DNA of 64,000 nucleotides from contig DASUSI010000155.1 of NCBI GenBank assembly GCA_036375165.1, positions 1 through 64,000 on the forward strand, written 5' to 3'. The translations under genes and the position numbers were made by a program. Below are positions 6,598 through 14,682 of the stretch, one piece after another. This DNA is from WHSM01 sp036375165. Its GTDB lineage: Bacteria > Actinomycetota > Actinomycetes > Mycobacteriales > Micromonosporaceae. Each line of letters starts with the position of its first letter. Within the stretch, counting starts at the first letter, position 1. The notes below the pieces were generated by a model. That model was not told the origin of the DNA. It worked only from the letters and a program-made list of their open reading frames with translations, and did not search any database.

Positions 6598-8673
6598 TCA
6601 TGACGGGACCGGCACATCGTCCGGGCCGGCACCGCCCACCAGGGCGAGCACGGCGTCGCCGTACAGGGACAGCTTGTGTGGCCCGATACCCCGGATCGCG
6701 ACGAGTTCCTCGGAGGTCTCCGGGCGGCGTTCCGCCAGGGCCGTGAGGGTGGCGTCGGTGAAAACGGTGTACGCCGGGGTGCCACGGGCCTGTGCGGCCC
6801 GCAGTCGCCACGCTCGCAGCCGGTCGAACAGATCCTGGTCCAGGTCCGACGGGCAGTCCAGGCAACGGCCCAGCTTCCGCTCGGCACCGTCGAGGAGGGT
6901 GGCACCGCATACTCGGCAGGTCACGATCGTGGTCCTGCGGCGGGCGGTGGCGGGCGGCGCGTCCGGGCCGGTCCGGGTTTCCGGGTGGCGTGGCAGGAAC
7001 CGACTGGGCCGGCGTGACCTGCCGCCGGACGAACGGGCGAGCGCCCAGGTGAGCCAGAGCAGTCTGCGGGCCCGGGTGATCCCCACGTACAGCAGCCGGC
7101 GTTCCTCCTCCACCTGCTCGGCGCTGCGGGCGTGGCTGATCGGAACCGAACCGTCCACCAGGCCCACGATGAACACCGCGTCCCACTCCAAGCCCTTGGC
7201 GGCGTGCAGCGAGGCCAAGGTGACCCCGTCCATCTCCGGGACGTGCTGGCTGGTGGCACGGCGTACCAAGTCCTCGTGGAACTCGGTGAGGCCGGTGACC
7301 GTGGACTCCTCCGCCAACCGGACCAGCGCGGTCAGTGCCTCCCAGCGCTCCCGGGCAGCGCCGCCCGGTGGGGGCTGACCGGGCTGCCATCCGGTGGCGG
7401 TCAGCGCCTCGGTCACCGCCTCGGGCAGCGGGGTGTCGGCTTCCGTGGCACGGGCCGCGGCCCGGATCGCGACCATCGCCTGCCGCACCTCAGGACGCTC
7501 GAAGAACCGTTGCCCGCCGCGTACCTGGTACGGCACCCCGGCCCCCGCCAGGGCCTCCTCGTACGTCTCCGACTGGGCGTTGGTCCGGAACAGTACGGCG
7601 ATCTCCCGAGCCGGGGTGCCGGAACCGATGAGTTCGACGCATCGGGTCGCCACGGCGGCGGCTTCGGTCGGCTCGTCGGGAAAGGACCGAAGCTCCGGTT
7701 CGGGACCAGGCTCCCGCTGCCCGGTCAGGGTGAGCCGGAGCCGGGCGTGGCTGCCCCGGGCCTGCCGAATCACCGCATTGGCCAGTGTCACCACCTGGGG
7801 CGTGGAACGGTAGTCCCGGGTGAGCCGGACCAGCAGACAGTCCGGGTAACGCCGGGGGAACTCGACAAGGTGGTCGGCACAGGCACCCGCGAAGGAGTAG
7901 ATGGTCTGACTGGCGTCACCGACCACTGTCAGGTCGTCCCGATCCCCCAGCCAGGCTTCCAGCAGCCGCTGCTGCAGTGGGTTGACGTCCTGGTATTCGT
8001 CCACCACGAAATGCCGGTACTGCGCACGGATCTGGTCGGCGACGTCGGGGTGTTCCTCGATTCCCCAAGCGGCGGCCCGTAGCAGATCCTCGAAGTCCAT
8101 CTCCCCGGCGGACCGTTTCACCTGCTCGTACGCTGCGAAGACCTTGGCGACCAGCTCCGCCTGGTACGGCGGCTCGCGCAACCCCTTCGCTGCGGCGACC
8201 GGGTACTCGTCCGGCCCGGTGAGGTTGGCCTTGGCCCATTCGATCTCGCTGGCGAGGTCACGCACCCCGGTGCGATCGGCGCGGACACCGGCCCTGGCCG
8301 CGGCGAGTGTCAGCAACCGCGCCTTGCTCTCCACGAGGTCGGGCAATGGACGGCCATCGAAGAGTCGCGGCGCGAAGTAGCGCAACTGGCGCAGTGCCGC
8401 GACGTGGAAAGTGCGGGCTGAGACCCCAGCAACACCGAGCCGACGCAGCCGGTCCCGCATTTCTCCGGCGGCCCGAGCGGTGAAAGTGACGGCGAGGATG
8501 TGCCGGGGGGCGGTCTCCCCGGTCCCTGCCCGATGCGCGATCCGATGGGTGATCGCCCTGGTCTTGCCGGTGCCGGCGCCGGCGAGAATGCACACCGGAC
8601 CCGCCGGGGCGGTCACCGCCCGGAGCTGCTCGGCATCCAGCCCATCCAACGGGTCGTTTGCGTTGCTCGCCAC
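6598..8673 (-). CDS. uvrD2: ATP-dependent DNA helicase UvrD2 (SF1, HRDC)
   Basis: 691 residues. Walker A AGAGTGKT at 31-38, helicase motif II VVDEYQDV, and motif VI VGITRARRLLWLTWA place it in SF1A (UvrD/PcrA/Rep). The C-terminus has two CxxC pairs (CRVC and CLDC) followed by an HRDC domain (roughly the last 80 residues), the layout of mycobacterial UvrD2. It unwinds DNA 3'-5' in repair and replication. The GTG at 8673 has GGAGGA nine bases upstream and was preferred to a TTG seven codons earlier. Divergent from mycoredoxin, as in mycobacteria. Confidence 0.92.
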   Translation of the reverse strand: MASNANDPLDGLDAEQLRAVTAPAGPVCILAGAGTGKTRAITHRIAHRAGTGETAPRHILAVTFTARAAGEMRDRLRRLGVAGVSARTFHVAALRQLRYFAPRLFDGRPLPDLVESKARLLTLAAARAGVRADRTGVRDLASEIEWAKANLTGPDEYPVAAAKGLREPPYQAELVAKVFAAYEQVKRSAGEMDFEDLLRAAAWGIEEHPDVADQIRAQYRHFVVDEYQDVNPLQQRLLEAWLGDRDDLTVVGDASQTIYSFAGACADHLVEFPRRYPDCLLVRLTRDYRSTPQVVTLANAVIRQARGSHARLRLTLTGQREPGPEPELRSFPDEPTEAAAVATRCVELIGSGTPAREIAVLFRTNAQSETYEEALAGAGVPYQVRGGQRFFERPEVRQAMVAIRAAARATEADTPLPEAVTEALTATGWQPGQPPPGGAARERWEALTALVRLAEESTVTGLTEFHEDLVRRATSQHVPEMDGVTLASLHAAKGLEWDAVFIVGLVDGSVPISHARSAEQVEEERRLLYVGITRARRLLWLTWALARSSGGRSRRPSRFLPRHPETRTGPDAPPATARRRTTIVTCRVCGATLLDGAERKLGRCLDCPSDLDQDLFDRLRAWRLRAAQARGTPAYTVFTDATLTALAERRPETSEELVAIRGIGPHKLSLYGDAVLALVGGAGPDDVPVPS

Positions 8674-8768
8674 AAGTGGGCATCCTCCAGGCAACTAGAG
8701 CGTTCTGGTACTTGGTGCCCGAGTCAGCGGGCGCTTTGTGCTACCTACCCGTTGAGGAGACACCGCCG

Positions 8769-9020
8769 ATGAGCCTGACGATGTACTCGACACGCTGGTG
8801 CGGCTTCTGCCGCCTGCTCAAGTCACACATGGAGCGCGCGGGCATCGAGTTCACGATAGTGGACATCGAACACGACCCGGAGGCGGCCGAATACGTGATG
8901 AGCGTCAACGGCGGGATGCAGACGGTTCCCACCGTCCAGTTCCCGGACGGCAGTGTCCTGACAAATCCGACGATCGCGCAGGTGAAGCAGCATCTGGCCG
9001 GGATGGCAGAAGCTCACTGA
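8769..9020 (+). CDS. mrx1: Mycoredoxin (glutaredoxin-like, mycothiol-dependent)
   Basis: 83 residues with a thioredoxin fold. The active site is TRWCGFC (usual mycoredoxin form CGYC), and TVPTVQF is the cis-proline loop that binds mycothiol. It reduces mixed disulfides between proteins and mycothiol and so works with mshB, also in this window. GAGGAG nine bases before the ATG at 8769 fixes the start. The gene is divergent from uvrD2 and is followed by a long palindromic terminator. Confidence 0.9.
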   Translation: MSLTMYSTRWCGFCRLLKSHMERAGIEFTIVDIEHDPEAAEYVMSVNGGMQTVPTVQFPDGSVLTNPTIAQVKQHLAGMAEAH

Positions 9021-9113
9021 GCTTGCCGATGGCGGACCGACCAAAGATCCGGCTCAGGTCAACGGACGAGGTCGCGGAAGCCGCGACGTACCTGCCACCC
9101 ACGAGCAGCGGAC

Positions 9114-9143
9114 GGGGCGCGGACCATATGGTCCGCGCCCCGC
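9114..9143. terminator. Bidirectional terminator between mycoredoxin and the wall-anchored protein
   Basis: A perfect 30-base palindrome (15-base arms, ATAT at the centre) lies between two convergent genes. It is symmetrical and serves both directions; a TTAT follows on the plus strand. Confidence 0.7.
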
Positions 9144-9176
9144 CGTTATCTATCTGGAGTTGCCGGTGCTGTGCGG

Positions 9177-9986
9177 TCAGACGTCGGTCGACTTGTCGTC
9201 GCCGTCGCTGTCAGTCTCGGGCGTGTCCGCGGCGGCGGGGTCCCTACGACGCAGGGCACGCATCGCGGCACCCGCACCCACCAGGCCGAGGCCGGTGAGC
9301 ACAATGCCACCGATCGCGAGACCGGTCACCGGAAGCTGGCCGGGCGGGGTGGTCGGGCTGGTGCTCGGCGCGACAGAGCCGGGGGGCGTGTCGCTCGGGC
9401 CCTGGCTCGGGGTCATGGAGCCGGACGGCCCCTGGCTCGGCGTCTCAGACGGGGAGTCGGACGGGCCTTGGCTCGGCGTCTCAGATGGGGACGTGCTCGG
9501 GCTCTCGGAGGGCCCGGCGGGGCAGGTGTGCGACAGCACGAAGTCGTCCGGGCCCTCGCCGGCTGCGCTGGTGATGGTGGCGGTGCCGTCCTCGAGGATC
9601 CAACCGGCGGGGGTGAAGACGTAGGCGTGCATGCCGTCGATGACTCCGCCGGGCGGCACCTGCACGGTCTGGGTCTGGTCCGCAGCGTCCGTGTAGGTGA
9701 GCGTCAGGGAGACGAACTCGGCGTCCGGGTCACCCGAGGCCGGCAGTACGAAGTGCCAGCCGTCCTTACCGGGCGTCTCGGGAAGCTGGCCCTCGCACTC
9801 ATGGTCGGGGAAGCCGGCGGCCGTGGAGCCCTTGTGGTCTTCGTGTAGCGGGATTGTGGTGTCTGCCATGGCCGGGCCGGCGAAGGCCAGCACAGCGATC
9901 GCGGACGTGGCAGAGACAGCAGCGGCGCGCTGGAGGGTGCGCACGCCTCTGGGCATACGGGTCCAGCGACTCGTCAGCGAGTTCAT
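9177..9986 (-). CDS. Secreted cell-wall protein with LPVTG anchor motif
   Basis: 269 residues. N-terminal signal peptide (two Arg-rich turns, hydrophobic core, cleavage after GPAMA near residue 41), an unrecognised globular domain to about residue 150 with Cys pairs, a Ser/Thr/Pro stalk with repeats of the type SETPSQGPSDSP, then LPVTG at 218-222, a hydrophobic segment of about 20 residues and a basic stretch. This is the layout of a sortase substrate. Unusually, a 27-residue tail rich in Asp/Glu follows the membrane segment. The ATG at 9986 has GGAG five bases upstream. Function unknown; a surface adhesin-like role is inference. Confidence 0.75.
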   Translation of the reverse strand: MNSLTSRWTRMPRGVRTLQRAAAVSATSAIAVLAFAGPAMADTTIPLHEDHKGSTAAGFPDHECEGQLPETPGKDGWHFVLPASGDPDAEFVSLTLTYTDAADQTQTVQVPPGGVIDGMHAYVFTPAGWILEDGTATITSAAGEGPDDFVLSHTCPAGPSESPSTSPSETPSQGPSDSPSETPSQGPSGSMTPSQGPSDTPPGSVAPSTSPTTPPGQLPVTGLAIGGIVLTGLGLVGAGAAMRALRRRDPAAADTPETDSDGDDKSTDV

Positions 9987-10289
9987 CCAGGCTCCAATGA
10001 AAAGGTCCGGGGGTATGAAAGCGCGCGTCGCCACCGCGCGACGCACGCTCGTAGAATCCGCCGGGCTGACCCCGGCGAGGCACATATCTTCATCGGAGAC
10101 GTGCGCCAGGGCGTTACAGTACGACATGATCCGGGTCCTGTGGTGCCGAACTCGCCCAATAACTGAAGGCTTCTCGGAAGACACCGTCCGTTGCGTGGCG
10201 CCTATCGGGCGTGTCCCGGACAACACGCCGGAGAAGTGGTTACTGGATCGTTACGCTGGGGTCCGCTCCACCCGTTCGGCCAGCAGAAA
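9987..10289. other. 303-base gap between nudC and the wall protein gene
   Basis: Both flanking genes read on the minus strand. A 7-bp hairpin (10208-10214/10223-10229) stands 60 bases after nudC and may be a weak terminator. The rest should contain the promoter of the wall-protein gene, but I see no -35/-10 pair I would trust. No coding frame stands out. Confidence 0.4.
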
Positions 10290-11165
10290 TCAGCTGTCCA
10301 GCCAGCGCGACATCAGATAATAGGCGACCGACGATCTGATCGGTGACCGGCCCGCCCACATCGTGCGCACATCACGGCGAGTGAACCAGCGGGCGTCCTC
10401 CAGTTCATCCGGATCAAGACGAAGTGGTTGCTCAGGGTCACCCAATGCGGTGAAGGCCAACATCAGCGAACCCGGGAACGGCCACGGCTGGCTGGTCACG
10501 TACCGCACCTCCCGGACCGTGAGCCCGGACTCCTCGGCAACCTCCCGGACCACCGTGGCCTCCGCGGACTCGCCGGGTTCCACGAAGCCAGCCAGGCACG
10601 AGTAGCGACCCTCCGGCCACCCGGCACCGCGGCCCAGCATGCAACGGCCCCGCTCACCCGGCTCGCCATCACTGACCAGCACGATCATCGCCGGGTCGGT
10701 ACGCGGGAACAGCAGCGTCCGCCCGTCCGGGGTGCGCCGGATCCAGCCAGCCTCCCCGATCTCGGTCGGTTCCCCGGTCACCGGACTGAAGCCGTACCGC
10801 GCGTGCCAGTTGACGAGCCCCGCCGCCGCGCTGAACAGGTCCCGGTCCCGCGGGCTCAACCCGTCCCCCACTCCGCGCAACGTGGCGGACTTCGTATCCG
10901 CGACCTCGGGCAACGATCCGCCGACCGCGAAGTACGGCACGCCGTCGCCGTCCATCCCAAGGAACAGCCGGTCCCCGTCGGGTGCCTGCTCGGGCCGCAG
11001 CAGCACCAACCTGGGTGGGTCACCCGCAACGAGCGAGCGGTTGCGGTCGACCGCGACGACCCGGCCGCGGGTCCATGCCCCGGCCAGCCACTCGACATCC
11101 CGGCGGCGGTGCGCGGCCCGGTCCAGCGCCCGACCCATCAGTGCGGGGTCCGGCTGTCGGGTCAC
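10290..11165 (-). CDS. nudC: NADH pyrophosphatase NudC (NUDIX)
   Basis: 291 residues. The NUDIX box is GFVEPGESAEATVVREVAEE (about 191-210), and the downstream SQPWPFPGS motif identifies the NADH diphosphatase subfamily. It splits NAD(H) to NMN(H) and AMP and can remove NAD caps from RNA. The usual zinc-ribbon cysteines before the NUDIX domain are not seen, as in some actinobacterial forms. The GTG start overlaps the stop of the preceding gene (GTGA), so they are translationally coupled. In mycobacteria nudC also lies beside uvrD2/mrx1 (from memory). Confidence 0.9.
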   Translation of the reverse strand: MTRQPDPALMGRALDRAAHRRRDVEWLAGAWTRGRVVAVDRNRSLVAGDPPRLVLLRPEQAPDGDRLFLGMDGDGVPYFAVGGSLPEVADTKSATLRGVGDGLSPRDRDLFSAAAGLVNWHARYGFSPVTGEPTEIGEAGWIRRTPDGRTLLFPRTDPAMIVLVSDGEPGERGRCMLGRGAGWPEGRYSCLAGFVEPGESAEATVVREVAEESGLTVREVRYVTSQPWPFPGSLMLAFTALGDPEQPLRLDPDELEDARWFTRRDVRTMWAGRSPIRSSVAYYLMSRWLDS

Positions 11166-11755
11166 TCCTCTTCCTCGGGGTCCAGGTTGGCCTCCTCGCC
11201 CAGCACGTACGCCTGCATCGCCAGTTCGTCGCCGGACGGTGACACGAACGCCGGCAGTTCCCTCGGTCCGAACTCCCGCACGTACGACCAGAACAGCCGC
11301 ACCGCTTCGGCCGGCGAGCTGGCCTCGACCGGTAGCTCGACGCCGACCAGCCAGTTCCGTTTCGGGGCGGTGACGGAGTGCTGCGCTCCGATGCCCGACG
11401 TGAGCGCCGCGAACTCGACGTCATCGAGTCGTCGCGGCCGGCCGATCATGCCGTAACCGGTGCCGTTCACCGCCATCGGATCGTCCAGCAGCCGATGCGT
11501 GTAGCGCACCGAAACCAGGTCCGGATCCTCCTCGCCGGACGCCACCGGGTCGTCCGGATCCTGTTCCTCGCCGTGCGCCCGACCCTCGACCCGTCCCAGC
11601 CCGAAGACCATCGGCGGCTCTCCTGCCGCCACAACCACGTCGTCGCCGTCGGCCAGGTCGCTGCCGTGTTCGGCGGGCAACTCCAGCGCGTCGTGGTGAT
11701 AAAGCCGCTCCGCGACATGCCGCTCCCGCGGCACTACGACCAGCCAGTGCGCCAT
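11162..11755 (-). CDS. Conserved hypothetical protein, EVE/PUA-like N-terminus
   Basis: 197 residues from the ATG at 11755 (an ATG at 11764 is also possible; neither has a strong ribosome-binding site). The first 50 residues (MAHWLVVVPRERHVAE, then a GDDVVVAAGEPPMVFGLGRV stretch) resemble the beta-barrel start of EVE/PUA domains, which bind modified bases, but this is weak. The rest is acidic and ends in an Asp/Glu run. It is coupled to nudC by a 4-base overlap and follows tag, suggesting a damage or nucleotide-pool theme. Otherwise unrecognised. Confidence 0.6.
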   Translation of the reverse strand: MAHWLVVVPRERHVAERLYHHDALELPAEHGSDLADGDDVVVAAGEPPMVFGLGRVEGRAHGEEQDPDDPVASGEEDPDLVSVRYTHRLLDDPMAVNGTGYGMIGRPRRLDDVEFAALTSGIGAQHSVTAPKRNWLVGVELPVEASSPAEAVRLFWSYVREFGPRELPAFVSPSGDELAMQAYVLGEEANLDPEEEE

Positions 11756-11820
11756 GGCTTCCATCCAAACATGGACGCCCGCCACACCCGGCTGCGGTGC
11801 GCCGGACCCGGCACACCACG

Positions 11821-12393
11821 TCAGCGTGCGGGAGGCACCCAACAGTCCGCCAGGTGGTCGTCCACCATGCCGGTGGCCTGCATCAGGGCGTACGCCGTGG
11901 TCGGCCCGACGAACCGAAACCCACGCCGCTTCAGGTCCCGACTCATCGCCGTGGACTCCGGTGTCACCGACCGGACCTCGCTCACCGTGCGGGGCCTTGG
12001 GCATGGTTCCGGGGCGTACGACCAGAGCAGGCTGGCCAGCCCGTCCGGCAGATCCAACGCCACCCTGGCGTTGTGCACAACAGCTTCGATCTTGGCGCGG
12101 TTCCGGACTATGCCCGGGTCTGCGAGCAGCCGCGCCACGTCCGTATCGCCAAATGCCGCCACCCGCTCGATCCCGAATCCGGCGAACGCCGCCCGAAATG
12201 CCTCCCGCTTGCGCAGGATCACCAGCCAGGAGAGACCGGACTGGAACGCCTCCAGCGACAGCCGCTCGAACAGCGCGTCGTCACCGTCGACCGGTTGGCC
12301 CCACTCGGTGTCGTGGTACGCGGTGTAGATTTCCGAACCCGCCCCCCAGGGACACCGTGGCCGGCCGTCCGGACCGAGTGTGACGCCGCTCAT
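11821..12393 (-). CDS. tag: DNA-3-methyladenine glycosylase I
   Basis: 190 residues. RCPWG near residue 14, YHDTEWG, SLEAFQSGLSW (catalytic Glu region) and the C-terminal DDHLADCW (zinc ligands His and Cys) are all diagnostic of Tag. It removes 3-methyladenine from alkylated DNA. The ATG overlaps the stop of the DivIVA-domain gene (ATGA), so both are translationally coupled; the same pair of genes neighbours folP2 in mycobacteria (Rv1207-Rv1210, from memory). Confidence 0.93.
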   Translation of the reverse strand: MSGVTLGPDGRPRCPWGAGSEIYTAYHDTEWGQPVDGDDALFERLSLEAFQSGLSWLVILRKREAFRAAFAGFGIERVAAFGDTDVARLLADPGIVRNRAKIEAVVHNARVALDLPDGLASLLWSYAPEPCPRPRTVSEVRSVTPESTAMSRDLKRRGFRFVGPTTAYALMQATGMVDDHLADCWVPPAR

Positions 12394-12941
12394 TCCGGCT
12401 GTTTCACCGACTCGGCCGGCGCTGCCGCCTCCGTTTGTTGTGCCGTCTCGGCTGGTTGTGCCGCCTCCGCCGAATGCGTCGGCGCGACCGGTCCCGGCGA
12501 TGCGGAATCCGCCGGGTGCGCCGGCAACTCCACGGCATCCGGCGACGACTCAGCGTCCCCTGGCGAGGAACCCGGGGAGCCACCCACCGCCGATTCCCGC
12601 GCCTTTCGGAGCATTTCCGCGTCCTCGGTACGCCCCTCCCGCAGCGCCGAGACCTCGGCGCGCAGCGTCTCGATCATTTCCTGCTTGAAACCGATGTCGT
12701 ACGCGGCACGTGCCATCGCGACGTCCACCTGCGACATCCGGTAGCCGCGCAACGCGGTGTCGAAGCGCGCGCCTGCGACGTCGGACTCGACCAGGGGACG
12801 GTGCGAGGGAAGGCCGCGGGACGCGCCTTCCGGCTCCACGGGCGTCAGCCCCGGGTCGCTGCCCGTCAGCAGCGCACCAACTCCGAATACCAAGGCCGCC
12901 ACGACCAACGCGATCACCACGAGCAGCAGGAAATCCGGCAT
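12390..12941 (-). CDS. Membrane-anchored DivIVA-domain protein
   Basis: 183 residues. One N-terminal transmembrane helix (about residues 3-25, LLLVVIALVVAALVFGVG), then a short DivIVA-type helix pair: ARFDTALRGYRMSQVDVAMA at about 58-77 matches the first coiled-coil block of DivIVA/Wag31, and the next 40 residues are predicted helical. The last 70 residues are Pro/Ala/Glu-rich and disordered. Homologues such as Rv1209 lie beside tag and folP2. A role in polar growth or septum placement is inference. The ATG at 12941 gives a clean membrane helix, though its ribosome-binding site is poor. Confidence 0.75.
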   Translation of the reverse strand: MPDFLLLVVIALVVAALVFGVGALLTGSDPGLTPVEPEGASRGLPSHRPLVESDVAGARFDTALRGYRMSQVDVAMARAAYDIGFKQEMIETLRAEVSALREGRTEDAEMLRKARESAVGGSPGSSPGDAESSPDAVELPAHPADSASPGPVAPTHSAEAAQPAETAQQTEAAAPAESVKQPE

Positions 12942-12973
12942 GTAGGGATCGTGGCACGAGAATGCCGGGCATG

Positions 12974-13047
12974 GTGTGCTGGGGCGCACAGAACCGCGGG
13001 GTGTGCCGGGGCGCACAGAACCGCCGGGTGCGCCGGGGCGCGTGGAC
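12974..13047. repeat. 27-bp tandem repeat, about 2.7 copies
   Basis: Units begin at 12974, 13001 and 13028 with the core gtgtgccggggcgcacagaa; the first two are nearly identical and the third is partial. It fills the gap between the divergent DivIVA-domain and folP2 genes, so copy changes would alter promoter spacing. Confidence 0.7.
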
Positions 13048-13175
13048 TGTCACGGCTGGGAGGCGTGCCTGGTTCCGGGGACGGTAGCGTCGAGCGCACC
13101 GCCCGGCGCACGTGCGCACCTGGCAGGTGCCCAGCCACTCGCCGAGACACGCCCCCACAACAGGAGGTCACCTCG

Positions 13176-14105
13176 TTGCCCGGCGCTACCGAACCGGCAC
13201 GACAGACAGCGCCGGAGGTGCCGGCAGCACGGACACCCGGACGTGCCCTGCGCCTCGGCCGGCACAGCATCGGTCCGGAACAACTCCTGGTGATGGCGAT
13301 CGTGAACCGTACTCCTGACTCGTTCTTCGACCGGGGCGCGACGTTCGCCGAGGAAGCCGCGCTACGGGCGGTCGCTGACGCCGTGGCCGCCGGTGCCGAC
13401 ATCGTGGACATCGGTGGGGTGAAGGCCGGGCCGGGCAGCGAGGTGGACGCGGCCGAGGAGATCCGGCGCACCGTCGGATTCGTCGGGAAGGTACGGGCTC
13501 GGTACCCGGACCTGGTGATCTCGATCGACACGTGGCGCGCCGAAGTGGCGGAACCGGCCATCGCGGCCGGGGCGGATCTGGTCAACGACACCTGGGCGGG
13601 TGCCGACCCGGACCTGTGCCGAGTGGCGGCAGCCGCTGGAGTCGGGCTGGTCTGCTCCCACGCCGGAGGCCTCACGCCACGTACCCGGCCGCACCGACCC
13701 GGTTTCGACGACGTGGTCGCCGACGTGCTGAACACCGTGACGGGGCTCGCGGAACGGGCGGTCGCCGCCGGGGTACGCCCGGACGGCATCCTGATCGATC
13801 CGGCGCACGACTTCGGGAAGAACACCTACCACTCCCTGGAGGTGACCCGCCGGCTCGGTGAACTCGTGGCCACCGGCTGGCCGATGTTGGTGGCGCTGTC
13901 CAACAAGGACTTCATCGGGGAGGCTCTGGACCTTCCGGTGGACCAGCGACTGTCCGGCACGCTCGCCACCACCGCGGTGTCCGCGTGGCTCGGTGCCCGA
14001 GTCTTCCGGGCACATGACGTCCGCGCCACCCGTCAGGTGCTCGACATGGTCAGCTCGATCCGGGGTGACCGGCCACCCGCGGTCGCCCGCCGCGGCCTGG
14101 CCTGA
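13176..14105 (+). CDS. folP2: Dihydropteroate synthase-like protein, FolP2 type
   Basis: 309 residues. MAIVNRTPDSFFDRG is the DHPS pterin/phosphate loop, with ISIDTWRAEVAEPA and LIDPAHDFGKNTYHSL later in the barrel. VNRTPDSFF and DIGGVKAGPG follow mycobacterial FolP2 rather than FolP1 (LNVTPDSFSDGG, GGESTRPGA). Known FolP2 proteins do not complement a DHPS mutant, so folate synthesis should not be assumed. The start is a TTG at 13176 with AGGAGG eight bases upstream; no ATG/GTG fits as well. Convergent with the LOG gene. Confidence 0.85.
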   Translation: MPGATEPARQTAPEVPAARTPGRALRLGRHSIGPEQLLVMAIVNRTPDSFFDRGATFAEEAALRAVADAVAAGADIVDIGGVKAGPGSEVDAAEEIRRTVGFVGKVRARYPDLVISIDTWRAEVAEPAIAAGADLVNDTWAGADPDLCRVAAAAGVGLVCSHAGGLTPRTRPHRPGFDDVVADVLNTVTGLAERAVAAGVRPDGILIDPAHDFGKNTYHSLEVTRRLGELVATGWPMLVALSNKDFIGEALDLPVDQRLSGTLATTAVSAWLGARVFRAHDVRATRQVLDMVSSIRGDRPPAVARRGLA

Positions 14106-14123
14106 TCCCGCAGCCCGGCGCCG

Positions 14124-14669
14124 CTACCCGAGCGCGGTCTCGATCGCGTCCAGCGCCCCCGGCACGGAGCCTGCTGTGCGCAGCAGGTCGAGCGCGTCAG
14201 CCCGAACGAAGCCCTGCGTCACCCTGCCGCGTAGCCACTCGAACAACCCGGCGTAGAAACCGTCGTGGTCGAGCACCACACAGGGTTTGGCGTGCAACCG
14301 GAGCGCGGCGGTGGTCCACACCTCGAACAGTTCGTCCAGGGTGCCGATGCCGCCGGGCAGGGTGAGGAACGCGTCCGACTTCGCCATCATGATGGTCTTG
14401 CGTTCCGCCATGTCGGAGGTGACCACCAGTTCATCGGCCGCACTGTCCGCGATCTCGAGTGTGACCAGCTTCTCCGGCATGACACCGAAGGTGTGGGCAC
14501 CACCGGAGCGGGCACCGTCGGCGACCGCCCCCATCATCGACACGCAGCCGCCCCCGGAAACCAGGGTGTGCCCACGACGCGCCAGTTCCGCGCCCACCGC
14601 GTACGCCAGGTCCAGGTAACCGTCGTCGATGGTGCGCGACGACGCGCAGAAGACCCCGATCGCCGCCAC
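14124..14669 (-). CDS. LOG-family protein (nucleotide 5'-monophosphate phosphoribohydrolase)
   Basis: 181 residues. Rossmann-like fold with VSGGGCVSMMGAVADGA and the signature LTLPGGIGTLDELFE (PGGxGTxxE) of LOG proteins. Members release the base from cytokinin-type or other purine nucleotide monophosphates; in mycobacteria Rv1205 makes cytokinins. Thirteen bases separate it from the next LOG-family gene upstream, so they form an operon, and it has the length of true LOG enzymes. Confidence 0.85.
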   Translation of the reverse strand: MAAIGVFCASSRTIDDGYLDLAYAVGAELARRGHTLVSGGGCVSMMGAVADGARSGGAHTFGVMPEKLVTLEIADSAADELVVTSDMAERKTIMMAKSDAFLTLPGGIGTLDELFEVWTTAALRLHAKPCVVLDHDGFYAGLFEWLRGRVTQGFVRADALDLLRTAGSVPGALDAIETALG

Positions 14670-14682
14670 GTCAGCCCGCCAT

